Under the pieces are notes generated by a model. That model was not told where the DNA came from, searched no databases, and saw only the letters and a list, made by a program, of their open reading frames with translations. A stretch of 64,000 bases of DNA, taken from the NCBI RefSeq assembly GCF_037975245.1, contig NC_092562.1, positions 15,580,521-15,644,520 on the forward strand, in the 5' to 3' direction. Shown one piece after another: positions 44,532 to 58,100 of this stretch. The DNA comes from Apostichopus japonicus (Eukaryota > Echinodermata > Holothuroidea > Aspidochirotida > Stichopodidae). Each line of letters begins with the position of its first letter. The stretch's first letter is position 1. The position numbers and the translations under genes were made by a program.

Positions 44532-47500
44532 ATGGCTGCGCCCTTTGTACCAAAAGTGAGACTTAAGTCTTGTGCTTACACTAGTAGTTTTTGTTTGTTT
44601 TTTATATTTTTTATGGCATAACTTTTCATGGTATACGTATAAGAAACTTATCGCTGATCAGTTTGGCTTTTTTTACCTTTAATATATATAATACTGATTA
44701 AATATCGTCAGATTGCCGATATCTGTTTTCTCAAATTTAGCGGAACTAGTTCGCATAACGTTAAGCTTTCGTTGTATTAAGACGTATTAATATTTATAGT
44801 ACACACATGTATGTAAATTAGGACCTCCTTAACAAAATATTGATATCACGATACCTTAATGATGGAAATGTACTTGAACTGTGTAAATTCAAAAGGGAGA
44901 TTCACATCTCCGTGCCTTCCTTGAATGTTATACTTATAGCAATATTTAGAAGAAAATGCATGCTGTGCCTACCTGTGTCCAGGAATGTCATTGAAGATGA
45001 GGCTAACCTTGGACTTGGCCCAGGTCCTAATCTAGTAAATCAGTGCAAAGGCACTGTTACTTGTTAGGCTACAACGAATTATCTATAGGCCTTCATTCAT
45101 TAGTGGAAAATATAACAACTTAATTTAAAAATCAATTAATTGTAGAGGTAATAATTACTATGCAAACATCCTCTGTTGATATTATTAAATCGCGCTAGGC
45201 CTAAGTCAAAGTTAGGTCTGGGATATACAGTAGTACATCCTTGCTTGAATGCAAAGCACTTTTGAAAATGGCATAGCAATAATAACTGTAACTTAAGCCC
45301 AAGTTGAAAGTTTCATATTTGTGTTAGACTCTAGTAGAGTATTTGCAGCTTTATAAATTATGCCAACCTAAATTTCCACTTCATTTCTGCCATTGAAGTA
45401 GACTGTACCATATTGTAAAGGTTGCAAAACATTTATAAATATACTTCTACAGAAATTGCCCAGAAGTGTCATCAAGATATGTCAAAACTATAGATGTAAA
45501 CTTAGTACTTCATTGATCCCATATATAAACAGAGGTAGTAAATTTTGCATTACACAACTTGGGAATTACCATTTACCACATAAAGTACAACTGGAGTGTT
45601 TCTCTAAAAAAAAAGAATGAATTCTTTAATATATGTGAAGCAAGTTAATTGACTTCGCTGTGTTTTGTAAATCATTTTTAAAGCATCTTTATTTTTACTA
45701 GGACTTTCCTAAGCTTCAAAATGACCTTATCCTTAGAGCTGCCAGGGGGGAGAAGACAGAGAAAGTTCCTGTGTGGGTGATGAGGCAAGCTGGACGATAT
45801 TTACCTGGTATGAAGCTCAATCTTACTTCCAAAATTATTTAGATTACAGTAATTTGTTAGAATGTTATCATAATATGAAATTAAAATGCTATGGTGCAGA
45901 ATTTGCTTCTAAGGTCAACACGCAATTATTTTGAAAGGAGGTTCATGGAGATGGAGTCATATCTGCCAAGAAACAGCTCACAGGATTTTACCTTTCCACT
46001 CGGGACTTTGTGTATAGTCTCATGATGTTCAATTCCCACATGCAAAATACTAAACCATGGTCATGTTAAAATGAGTACAATGCTTTGTAAAATATCGAGG
46101 CTTTGTGCAGAAATATCCAGAGTCTTTCAACATTTAATTTGAAGTTTACACCATTAGGGTGAGGGGGTGGGGGGTGGATGGATAGAGGGAGGGGACAAGT
46201 TGGTAGGACTGCTGATTTGAAGGCTTCACATGTACAGTATTTAACTCCAATAAATTATTAACTGTACAAGTTTTATGATATTGATACTATGTGATTAATG
46301 ATTATTATATGGATTAGTGTGATAGGTTAGTGAAATTGTGACTTCCAAATTTTGTATCAGCAACATCCAAAATTGTGTCCCAACTACTGTATGGAGTAGA
46401 TGTCAATCCATCGACAAAATCATTGAAATATATTTTTCCCACTTAAAAAATCATTTCAGAATTTAAGGCTATGAGAGCTGAACATGACTTTTTTAAGGTT
46501 TGTCAAACTCCTGAGCTAGCTTGTGAGATCACTTTACAGGTAAATAATTTACATTCTTTGTTTCTCTTACTTCATTATAACAAAAATCTTCATTTTCATT
46601 TTCATTCTCTTCATTCATTCTCTTCATTCATCTTGATTTCTGTTCAGTGCAGCTTGAAATCCACTGAAACATTTGCCTATAGTATAAACTAGCAGGAAAT
46701 AAATAATCTGGTATCGCTTTGTATTAATTGGCAAATTGTGTACTGTATACAATCTCAAAAATTGTATGGCAATTTTGCATACAGTAACCATAGTGTGTTA
46801 AGTGAGACAAAGTTTATCGCCTTTAACACTGCTACACAAAATTTGAGCACTACATTATTCCCTGACTAGCATGAACACCTCAAGAATGGTTGAAAGGAAA
46901 TCCCTGCAGCGAGAGAAAGAACTCAATGATTCAATGAGAATTGAAGGGAAGTCACTATGAATTTGAAAATTCATATGCTACAGGGGTAGGGGTGAGGTGT
47001 TGGTGGCATTGGGAGAGAGAAAAACAAAATTATTTATGTATTTCTGTTTGACTTTTAAAGATTTTCCCATTTTGTTATAATTGTTCTCTTTACAAACTTT
47101 GCTAATACATTTTTCAATATCCTCCTTTCAACAGCCTATACGAAGGTTTGAATTAGATGCAGCAATCATCTTTAGTGATATTTTAGTGATTCCACAAGCC
47201 CTCGGTCTCGAGGTTCTAATGGTTCCAGGCAAGGTAAGAACTGATAGATAAATTCAGACAAATAATCTTAAATCTTCATCCCTTTGGTATTTGTCATCTT
47301 CCAATGTTTTCCCGCTTTGATTGAGGTGATGTTAGAGGGAGGGGCAGTGGGGATGGGGGGGGGTGATGGATGGTAAGGAGGGTAACTTTTATACCTCTTT
47401 TTATACCTCTTTTGGGACAAAGTTAATTTAAGTGAGCAGCATCAGAATACCCACATATCAATTTAACCCAGCTTGATTATAACTCACTGACAGCAGTTGG

Positions 47501-50500
47501 TGTTGAATGTTTACAAACATTTGTTGTATGTTTCATTGGATTTTCACTCGGTCCACAAATTACTGATTATTGGCATCCATTACAACAAGTAATGAAATCA
47601 GGTCTCCTTTTTTCTTCTTCAAAATTTTTGAAATTGTTTTTTTTCTCTATCCAGGGTCCAACTTTTCCAGAACCTATAAATACACCAGAAGATCTCAAAA
47701 GACTTGACCATGATGTAGATGTATCAAAGAGCCTGAAGTACGTTTATGATGCTATTACTTTAACCAGGCACAGACTGGAGGGGAAAGTTCCTCTGATCGG
47801 TTTTGCTGGTGCCCCGGTGAGCAACATTTAACACATTTAACATGAGTAACACAGAGCCAGAAGTAGTTGTGTGATGCTGTTATTGTACATCAATCAAGCT
47901 CATCTCACCTGTCTTCTTCTTGCCTAGAGGCAAATAAGGCCTCCACAGAGCATCTCCATTCATCTCGGCCGGCAGCTCTGTTCTGGCTTCATTCCAGGAT
48001 CGCCAACCAGCCCTCTCTCTCTCTTTGTCTACTGTCCTGCGCCATGTTGTTTTTGGTCGCCCTCTTTTTGGTCGTTGCTGTCATCAATCAAGCACAACTA
48101 GACAAAAATGTTCCTTTGATTGGTTTTGCTGTTGTCTCAGAAATCAATGCTGTACTTAGCTATCACAAACCAATGCTGTACTTACTTATCACAAAACATG
48201 AGGATGTGTATGATGCTATTACAGGTTTACATTAGCCAGGCACAAAACTGAAGGATAAAGTTCCTCTGATTGGCTTTGTAGGTGGCCCAGTAAGTATTTT
48301 TTTTGCACAGACCCAGAAGTAGTTGTGTGATTTGATTTTACGTTAACCAGGCACAAACTTGAGAGAAAAGTTTCTTTCATTGGGTCACTTGGTGTCTCAG
48401 GCCATCAGTTTGTCATTATTACAAAGCATGAAGTATGATACTATTATATTATGTTCTGTTATATTATGTTATGTTGTGTTTTGTAATGATGTGTTATATT
48501 ATCTTACTGTATGATATCTAATCGTACGTTATATTATACAAGAACAGGTATAATAAGAGGAGTGAAGCTTGCAGGTTATATTCAAAGAGCTTGAACCACG
48601 TTCAGAAACTGGTTCAAAATCAAAACGTGCAGTAATATTCCATAGACTGGCTTTGCAGACCTGCCCATGTAAGTGCCCCAATTATTTTGCAGATTTGTTT
48701 GTAACATATGACTGACTAGCTATTGATTTTAGAGTTTTCTTCTATTTTTCTATCCCAGTGGACGTTGATGGCATACTGCATAGAAGGGGGTGGATCCAAG
48801 ACCCTATCGAAATGCAAACGCTGGCTTTATGCTCATCCGAACGAAAGTCACCAGTTTTTGAAATTATTAACCAAAGTCATTTCAGAATATTTGATTGAGC
48901 AAGTAGCAGCTGGTGCACAGGTAGATTCTATTTCTTTCATTTTTTTGTGTTTTTTCTTTTTATCGCAATGCATCCTACTACATGTGCATGAAAATGGCTG
49001 TCAATAATCATTGCTGTATAACTTCAAAATGCCTCCACTGATAAACTGACCAATCAAAGTACAAGCATAGCAGTAGTATTGAGATCATGCAGCATTGCTG
49101 TTCTAGTTTTCTTACCACCTCCCTGTATTAGAATTACATTCTCACTGATTTAGTTAATAACTTACTGAAATGAAAAAGAATATATTAATTTAATATTTAT
49201 ATATTTATAATTAATAATTAGAATATAAAAACAATCGGTCATTCATTGAACAATTATTATCAAGTTTGGTTTGCTGTGTATGATTAAGTTGTCCCTTTGT
49301 TGGTTTAAACCCAAAAGCAGTTGATAAAAGTATCTGATTGCCTTTTACAAACAAAGCTTCACTTCTGACCAAGTTTCTCTTGACCTCTGACCTCTTGAAT
49401 AACTTGGGCAATGATCTCTGGGATGCCTATGACATTTTTCATTTTTGTGCAAAAAGGCACAATTAGTCGCAGAAGTATGGTGCAATACCGGATTCAGCTC
49501 CGATTTTGCCAATTCTCGTATGCAAAGTGGAGTTGATAACACTGCAAAGTGGAGTAGGTACCGCTGCAAAGTGGAATAGGTACCCCTTCTTTGAAAGTGT
49601 GGTAGTTGTAAAAGCCAAGTATTGATGCTGCTAATCATTTAAAAACAAGCAGGCTTAAAACCACAAAATAACAAAACAAATAATGTTGAAAATACTTCCT
49701 ATAGAAAAAGGATTTAAGCTTTAATTGCCACCAACGAGTTTAAACTTTTTGAAAATAGTTCCGTGCAAGGGTAAAAGGGATCTTCAGCATTTCTACAGAG
49801 GGCGATGACATATCCTGACAGAGCCGTTGCTACGGCACTGGTTCCTAGTACCTGTGATACACATCTCCAAAGATTTGTAAAGAGCTGTAACATATCTCAG
49901 TTTATGTGCTAATTGTGAACAGATGGTCGAAGAGAAGAATCGCATGTTTAAGCCCAGTACATGAGGGCGTTGTGGTCAAGTGGTTAAGGCAGTGGACTTG
50001 TGATCTAAGGATTACAGGTTCGAGCCCTGGCCAGATCATTGCGTTGTGTCCTTGGGCAAGGCGCTTTATCTCCATTGCCTCTCTTCACCCAGGTGTGTGA
50101 ATGTGGACTTGCCAGGTAACTTGTAAATATAGTTACGTGCTCCGGTTTGTGGCTGCACCCTATGGGAAGTCCCCCGGGGGACACGTGGTTGTGGTGCACT
50201 ATGGTGCCCCAGGAGAGATTGATTGAATTGTGCACAGTTTGGTGTGTAGGTGTGTCAAGTTACCAATGACCAGGGTTGTTAAGTCGTGTGAGAGGGCCTT
50301 GGCCCTGAACAAGACTGTAAACCTAAATAAATAAAAAATACATTCCTTTTTGGAGACTTGGATACAAGTTTACTGATGCTCAAAGCTCAAACTCAGTTTA
50401 GTGGACATGATTGAAAATGGCTCAAAGTAGCTTTCCGATTGGATGACAACCAGATGCGTGTAAAGTTGTCAAAAGGACAGTGGGCAACATTTCGTTGCTA

Positions 50501-52961
50501 TCATGAGTGCTAGTTATGAGTAGCAAAAACAGTATGCTAGTTAGAATATTTCACACTCTGTGTGAATTAGGCAATGTGCATACTGTATGCCCAGAGGTGT
50601 CAGTCAGAGATTCCCACAAAGGAATTCTCAGGGATTTTGTAGCCTACATATAACAGGGCACTGTTGATTTAGGCCTTTCAAACAGTACACTCTGAAATCT
50701 TCTATTATTAGTGGGATTAAAAACACAGATTAAGGAAGAAGTTATATCCCCTGATGACCTTGGTTATATCAAAAATTTGGTGAAAGGCTGCATTGGTCAG
50801 TTTGCCTCGCTGTGACAACAGTGTGACACAAAGGTCTTCACATAGGCTTTAAGACCATTCCAGCATTCTACAATAATGTCAAAGAAGTGCTTAAAGTGTA
50901 TGTGATACTAAGTATTGTAACCAGTTATGTATATTTGGTATTTATATATGACCATCAAAGTACAAGCATAGCAGTAGTATGGAGATCATGCAGCATTGAT
51001 GTTCTAGTTTCTTACCACCTCCATTAGAATTACATTGTAGCTCATTTAATAAATATACTAAATACTGTAACCAGTTATGTATATCTAGCAATGGTATGAG
51101 GCCATTGTATTGTCCCTTAAAAAGTCTGCAATCTACATATTTGTGAGAAAGGGGCTTCTTTGATCAAATTGCTGATAATCTAAACACATTTGCCTCGTTT
51201 AGAGAGAGAACTATCTCCTTAAATCAGCCAATATCACAAATATTTTCAATCTTCATAAAATAATGTATTTTATATTTATTCTTGTTTTGTTTGTTTCTGT
51301 AAAAAGCTGCTTCAGGTTTTTGATTCTAATGCTGAGTTCCTTGGTTACGACCAGTTCATGTCATTCTCCCTCCAATACCTGAGATCAATAGCTTCATCTG
51401 TCAAAGCTGGTCTTAAAGAGAGAGGAATTGAGCCAGTCCCAATGGTAAGCAGTGCACTTTAATAAATTGAATATATTTATAACGGACAAAGTGACATTGA
51501 CAAGTAGGGGGGGGGGGTGAATATATAAAAAAAACTGTAACATATCAATATCAACTGTGACATGCTGATGCTAAATTTAACATACTGAATTTGCTGCATA
51601 GCATATTGATATGAATTCTGAAGTTGTGAAATGGATTGCACCACACATGAAAGAATAAAGGTTCAAACCAGAAATTCAGCCTTTTCTCATATTAAAATTA
51701 AAACAGTTGATCTTCTTCTTGACGTGCTGGTATTGAGTTGTAACGTGTTGATATTATTTCTGATATGATGATACTGAAATCCAACATTGTGATTGAAAAC
51801 AATGGCATGCTGACATTAAATTGTAGCATGTTGATATGTCTTTGCCCTGGCGTTCTGATCATTTTTCTCTAAAATTTTTGGAAACTAATGGAATTTCAAT
51901 CTTACCTTCTCAATATCTCAAGGTATTAAGATGTATATTCCTACAGAAGAATGCCCTATGGAATCTTTGAACAAGCTTTAGCTCATTACAAAATTGTGCA
52001 AAAACGATGATGAGTTAGATAGTAACTTTAATTTATTTAATTTTGTGCCAGATTGTCTTTGCTAAAGGAGCTAATTACGCCACCAAAGAACTTTCAGAAA
52101 TCGGTTATGATGTTGTTCAGTTGTCGTGGACTGTAAAGCCAGAAACCGCAAGGTACGTAACCTGAATTCCCTGCTCATTGAAAATGTAACCAGTGTTTGT
52201 TGAAATTTGGAAAGTTTGTTTATATACCCTGTAATACAGAGAAATAGTTTGTTCAAACAGCCAGTTGATTTAACGATGCAGCATATGCCATCACACATTT
52301 GAGCACATATTTATTGTAATCAGGTCCAAATTTACCTTTTTGTTGGGCCATGTTTCCAGACATTAACAATACAAATTTCAACAAAAGTATATAAACATAT
52401 ATATATTTTTCAAAATGGACATCAGTCCTTCACATATGCCTCATTGTGAAAAGTGCTCAAGATTTTGATGATATGGAACAAATCCAAGATTATGTACCAA
52501 TCGATGCTCTAAGATAAATGTTGTTGAGTACCTGACCTTTAAGGTTTCTTGATTAGTTTGAGGTCAAAGTTCATTTGCAGTTGTTAATTTTTATATTGCT
52601 TTTGAGTACAAAGTTACCAATGGCATCAGACTCTGCACCAGTGGTAATTTGACACTGTAGTCATTGAACCATTATTTCTGAAGAGAAGACGCCTCCTTAA
52701 TCGATATTTTGTTCTTTTTCCATATCACACAGGATGGAAGCACCCTCGGTCACTCTACAAGGGAACCTAGATCCATGTGCAATGTACGCACCACCAGATG
52801 AGATAAGTCAACTTGTCTCTCAGATGTTAACAAAGTTTGGTACTCAAAGACTGATCGCTAATCTCGGACACGGCGTCTACCCAGACTTTGATCCTGACCA
52901 TGTCAAGGCATTCATCGACGCCGTTCACGTCCACTCGGCAAAAATGAACGCGACGAACTAA
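44532..52961 (+). CDS. UROD: Uroporphyrinogen decarboxylase, nine exons, complete
   Basis: Cytosolic haem-pathway enzyme that decarboxylates four acetate side chains of uroporphyrinogen III to give coproporphyrinogen III. Exons: 44532-44555, 45702-45807, 46460-46539, 47135-47233, 47655-47816, 48759-48920, 51307-51444, 52052-52152, 52733-52961. All junctions keep frame and give 366 residues (human 367). Active-site residues are in place: R36 and R40 in [10 protein letters not shown]85 in IIFSDIL, Y163 in the block after GFAGAP, and H337 in NLGHG. The first exon is only eight codons (MAAPFVPK) before a gtgaga donor. It is accepted because the next exon begins directly with the family block DFPKLQND in phase 0. 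The segment joining exons 8 and 9 ([12 protein letters not shown]) is one residue shorter than in human. Introns 5 and 6 contain duplicated sequence. Likely polyadenylation signals lie near 54545. Confidence 0.96.
48085..48400 (+). pseudogene. Decayed extra copies of UROD exon 5 within intron 5
   Basis: Three pieces resemble the 3' half of exon 5 (47655-47816). The best is 48206-48290: TATGATGCTATTAC, then CCAGGCACAAA, AAAGTTCCTCTGATTGG, ending GGCCCAG-TAAGT with an internal stop (TTAG). Pieces at 48085-48140 and 48340-48400 are poorer. Intron sequence after the exon was copied too: CAGAAGTAGTTGTGTGAT occurs at 47859 and 48314. They would break the frame if spliced in. Confidence 0.75.
49046..49165 (+). 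repeat. Direct repeat in UROD intron 6, copy 1
   Basis: CAAAGTACAAGCATAGCAGT and about 90 following bases recur at 50952-51040 with small changes (for example CCCTGT lost before ATTAGAATTACATT). It is a local duplication 1.9 kb apart; the SINE at 49961 lies between the copies. Confidence 0.8.
49961..50340 (+). mobile_element. tRNA-derived SINE in UROD intron 6
   Basis: The head resembles a tRNA: A box TGGTCAAGTGGTTAAGG near 49974 and B box GGTTCGAGCCC at 50018-50028. A body with CCTTGGGCAAGGCGCTTTAT and CACCCAGGTGTGTGAATG follows, of a kind common in invertebrate SINEs. It ends in an A-rich AAATAAATAAAAAATA tail. It is a pol III promoter remnant, not a functional tRNA gene. Confidence 0.8.
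50925..51085 (+). repeat. Direct repeat in UROD intron 6, copy 2, with an extra internal repeat
   Basis: This holds the second copy of the 49046 repeat, flanked on both sides by TGTAACCAGTTATGTATAT (about 50937 and 51066). The nested direct repeats suggest stepwise local duplication. Confidence 0.75.
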
Positions 52962-54560
52962 GTGGTTGGTTAGGAATATTTCAATATGTGAGAGCAGCTT
53001 GTCAAGAAAAGGGAACTTTTCTAATAATTCACTTTCCAATTTACAGCACTGCCAGGAGCTGACTGACTGACCTGGCAATCAGGCTGTGTCCGAGGGCCCA
53101 TGGAGAATTGGGGGGGGGGACATTATCCTCTATAGGGCTCTCCACCGTTTACATTAAGACACTCACAAATCATAACACGGGGCTCTGTCATATCAATATA
53201 GTAACTGCTGACATCACAACATGAACAAACATCGAGTGAAGTGGATCTAAGAGATGTATTACTCTTGAACTCTGTTGAGATTTGTCATAATGAACAAGCT
53301 ATTTGTAAGGTGGAATATTTTATGCCAAAACTCAAAATCATTCAGGTGCTGGAAGAAAGAATGTGTGGCCTTAGTCTTGAGCTTTTGATTGCCCCTTTTT
53401 TGTTGTTGCAAGGACTGAAATTTGGCCTATAAAGTACCTGTAACAATGTGATATAAACAGGGTTTACCTATCTGTACTGAAGGGCAAGCCTGATGAGAGG
53501 GGGTGTAAGGGGGGGGGGCAACATCTCTGTTGACCAGAGTAAATTTGGGGGATGTGGAAAAGCAGGGAATAAAGAGTGATGTATTTTCATTTCATAATAT
53601 CCATAAAGTAAAATGAAGACACAGTTTTCCTCGGAACCAACCTGGCCATCTATGCCCCTGTTGAAAGAGTTGATCGAATAACAAATTGTTACGTATTATA
53701 TGATAGATCTGTAAAGAGTGAATATAAATATTCAAAAGTTCAAGTAATCGTGAGTATATAAACATGTGTGGTCGATACCATGATCTTTACTTATAATTTC
53801 CATATTCTTGTTAGGAACAATCAAAATTTGTAGGGTGAGGAAGGAGGGAGGGGGCAGTGGGAGGGAAAATGACCTCGTAGTGCCTATGGGATTATGAGAT
53901 AGGTACAAGATCAGCATTTAACAGGGATTAAAATGTTTTGTTAGTTTTGCCACAACTCTAGAATTTCATTTAATATTTTCTTTACGCTGGGATTATCAAA
54001 AGTCAAAGCTATTTGGATGTACCAAAGGCAGACATTTTCTATTTGTAGGTCATTCCTATTTAGATGTAATGCTTACATTAATGCATCATATTTCTGTTTA
54101 TTTGAAAGTAACATGCATACTTTCAGTGAAAATATCTGGTTTTGCAACAGACAATGCACAGTAAACTTTTCTTGAGAAGGGTGGGGAGGGGTTTAATAGC
54201 ATGAAGTTTATTTCTTAATCATTCAATCTAGCTATGACATTATTATATATGTTTTTTATGTACTGTCAGGTAACTATTCTGCTCTGATTGTTATATATAT
54301 TTATACATATATATACACAAAATAATTTGTCTTAATGTATAAGACATTGCTTTTCCTTGCCTTGTGTTTTGCAAAGTTTATACACAAAAGAATGAATTGG
54401 TATACTAGATTTCTTATATTAGTAGTTTTGAGGTGACTGATAATTTCTTCTGTTTCAAAAACATTGAATCTTCTTTCTTTGTATCTTTTTTCTTCCATTT
54501 TCCATTTTTTTTAAAATATATAAATGGTTCTTTGGTTGGAAATGAATAAATAAAACAAGG
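52962..54560 (+). other. UROD 3' untranslated region and flank
   Basis: AT-rich DNA without coding frames after the UROD stop, with two poly-G patches (53110, 53510). The pair of AATAAA signals in GAATAAATAAAAC near 54545 is the best polyadenylation candidate. An earlier end cannot be excluded. Confidence 0.5.
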
Positions 54561-54654
54561 AAAGTGGTCAGCTGAGAATCAGGTACAAGTGTTGTTCTTT
54601 TCGTCTCTACATTATATACATAAAAAACAATTGATAATGCCTGCTAACCTCTAA

Positions 54655-54975
54655 ATAGCCAAAAAGGAGGTGCTTCTACTCATACAAGTAAGGTGATGAT
54701 GGTGCTGCTGTAAAAGGTGAGGTAACTACTCTAAACAGGCGACGTTATTACAACTATAGGCGGCGATGTAAACTAGTGGGCTACTACTTGGCTATACAGG
54801 AAGGTGCTTCTACTCAAAACAGTGCTACTCCTACAAGTGATGATGCTACTGTAAAAGGTTGCTACAACCCAAAAGTTGCATCGTAACTTGTAGGAATAGT
54901 AGCACCTCCTGCTTAGAGTAGCAGCACATCCTGTAGAGGGTAGTAGCACCTCCTTGTTAGGGTAGCAACTCCACT
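54655..54975. repeat. Degenerate inverted and tandem repeat between UROD and HOOK
   Basis: GGAGGTGCTTCTACTC (about 54665) and GGAAGGTGCTTCTACTC (about 54799) are direct repeats. They are inverse to TAGTAGCACCTCC copies at about 54898 and 54939. The region could fold back on itself. It contains no ORF. Confidence 0.55.
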
Positions 54976-55174
54976 GTTTATAGTACTTAGCATTGTCACT
55001 TGTGGCACTTTTGGCGTTCCATACATTTCAATGACCGATAGGCGGAGCAAACGTACGTAATAAGTAGAGGTAACTTAACTTACATTTCTATTTCGTTGGC
55101 AATTGTGTTATTAGTAATAACAGGGTATATATTCCCTTACAACCTTCTCCCGTCAATGTTTCTCCGTTGAAAAA

Positions 55175-58100
55175 ATGGCAGGTGAAGAACTATGTGAAAA
55201 CTTAATCACATGGGTGAGTCCGGGGTTCCTTTTATCGTATGGCTTGATTTTCTCTGAAAATATCAAACGTTACAGCTGTCGTAGATTGTTTTGCCTATGT
55301 TTCAATATTTCATCAGTACGAAACATCGTTAGGCAATGGCTAGGCTAGCTTAGGCTAGCCATTTATCCTGCAACCTCAGCCATAGTAAACCTAACGATAA
55401 CGGTAGCACTAATATAATCTCATTAAAACTTCTTAAATTAAGCAGTAAAGTTCTGAAGTGTGGCCTAACTTTAGAATCCGTACCATATGAATGGGAAAGC
55501 TTACTTCGAATCGGCAGAATAAGGTTAGGGGTTAGGAAGTATGGTTAGGGAGTAGGCTAGGGTTAGGAATTAGGGAGTAGGGTTAGGGAATAGGGTTAGG
55601 GGTTAGGAAGTAGGGTCGAATGGTACAGATTCTAAATTAGTACCAAAGAGTTAAAACTAAAAGGTAGGCTAGACTTTGGCCTATGTAGGATAGGGGCATA
55701 AGTTAACTTATTACAGTTGGTCAAGACTAAGTATAACCTGTACTACGCCTTAGTATTACAAGCCTCTAGGGCCTAGGCCTAATGTTACCTGAACTCAGAC
55801 GTAGTCTATACAGCCCAGTCTTTAGAGGCTAGGCCAACAGTACTTAGCAAAAGGAGATACAGAAATCAAACATAAACATTGTAAGAAATTTGACTATACT
55901 TCTGTGGTTGCCTAGAAAGTGTGATAATAACTATCAATTAATTCAAGAAGTTGAAGGATACAAACAAAAGTACAGAACAAACCAGAGTGAAATTCATTAT
56001 TCACATCTTTCCACGACATGCTTTTCTTACTGAACTGAGCTTATATAAACATATTTTTGTGGGGAAATTTATCACTGGAGGTTGAATTTGTAAGTGTTAA
56101 ACATCAGTGTGATCACAAGATAAAGGTCAGCAGTCTTGTTAGCAATTCTCTGCAAGCAATGTTGTAGACAGTCTTGTTTCTTGTGCCTTTGTTGAGCAAA
56201 AAGTTTGTTGCTTGATCGATGAGCAATGGTGATGCCAAATAAATTGTTCCTTGGCTATTGCCATCTTTCTAAGCAAAGAGAAGCAGGAAAACCAGAGTGT
56301 CATTACTGCAGTATTTCTTATGATGTATTAAAAGTATAAATTTTTACATTGATTTTGATAAAATTCTGATACTATTCAGAGATGGCTTAAGACATTAAAT
56401 TATTTTGTATATATGTTGTAGACCATAAAAAAACTCTGGTATCAGTCCAAGCTGTGTATCTATGTCGCTTTTAATTTTTGAGAAATGACACTTTAAACAG
56501 CTGAGGTTCATCAATTGCGACTGCTATATGTTTATAGTAGTGCTGTGCCGTTTACACGTTTAAACGTGTAAACGAACGAAACATCGTTTAAACGTTTAAT
56601 AAATGTTAAACGAAACTATGAAATCAACTGAAAATTAAATTATTGGCAAAAATCGCGTATCAATTCCCGTGTTTATTTTGTCTACTACGCGAAATAACAA
56701 CACAACTTACGATCAGTCGAATCATAAACCGCGAACGTAATCCTTCTTTTGTCCCCCCCCCCCCGATGTATCTGGCGATATGAATGGCTTAAACTTGAAC
56801 GCTGTTATCCTTTTGTGAAAACTTCCTGATTCACGGCACAAGTGTACTTTATATCGAGCCGACAGCGGCGGCGCAGATAATCCAGTCAATGCATGTTCAA
56901 TCGAAATGATTACAATCCCTGTCCATCACGTTGAACTCTCCGACCAGACAATACCGGGTCGAATACTCGACTTGGTAATAGTTGTTCAAATACATGATCA
57001 AAGGAAAAGTATCGATTGGAGCTCGTAAAAAAAAACTCTGAAAATCAGTAGAGAAATTACCAATTGTGTACGAAAAGTAAGTTCGGTCCTTTCAAATTTT
57101 ACGAAAGATCCAGCAAAACACTTTCTAAAAATTCACGCGAAACTGGCATATCGTGCTAAATGCAACTAATGTCATGTAAACAAGGCTCTAGTAACCCATT
57201 TATGAATAAACCGTAAGACCACATCTGGTGTTAAGCGGGGGGAAAAGAAAGTATTTTCTAGAATTTCCAAAAATACGTACAAAATAATGTCCTACCATAG
57301 TTAAGTGTATAGCAAATAGCCTAACCACCTCGTCTGTTACGGATCTCACGTAACTACAAAAACACAACTAATTGTATTTTGCGAACTTGACGTTTTCTAC
57401 AAGAACATGGAAATAAATGTTTAGCATTAGTTAATCATGCCGTGTGGCCTAAAACATATTTTATTACAAGGTTTACTTTCATAAAGATGGCCATAGCTTG
57501 ATATCTTGTGCTGCGTGTATGAACTGTGCCTCGTGTATCATGGGGAATACTCCATGAAACGTTTCTTGGAAACGTGCCAAAAATGTTAACAAACAGGTGT
57601 TAAGACTGGGGATGAGCGCACAGTTGTTTGGAAAGGTACCTGGGAAAATTCTGAGCACATGTACAGTATCCTACCGCAGTATTTAAGTTGGGTTAAACCG
57701 TACTGCAGTTGTAAACTGATGTACGTTCAGTGCGCGCTATTCAGTGTTGGGCAGTCTAGAAACGGGGCTTTGCCGAACGTTTTTTGTTTCATAATATCGG
57801 AGGTTCTGTAAGTTAAACTTTTTAAAGATTGTAAGACAGATTAAATCTCTTTTCATTTTATAACATAATATAGCTACTCTAACTTGTCATTTAAAATTTT
57901 TCATCAGCTTCGTGACAATTTAAATTAAAAAAGTTGTCAGTATTTTGCATCCTCAACTGCGAATTTTTTTATCGCCACACACGCAAAAATTTCCTTTTCC
58001 TTTTCCTTTTCTGGGGTCTTCGCCCCACCAGGGCCCTAGGGCGGTCCCATGGACCCCACGCCTTTATGCTCGCACGCTAAGCGTGCTCGGCGTTTTCTCG

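Noticed and set aside
49961-50050. Functional tRNA gene
   Set aside because: A and B boxes are present, but the acceptor stem does not pair and a SINE body and A-rich tail follow.
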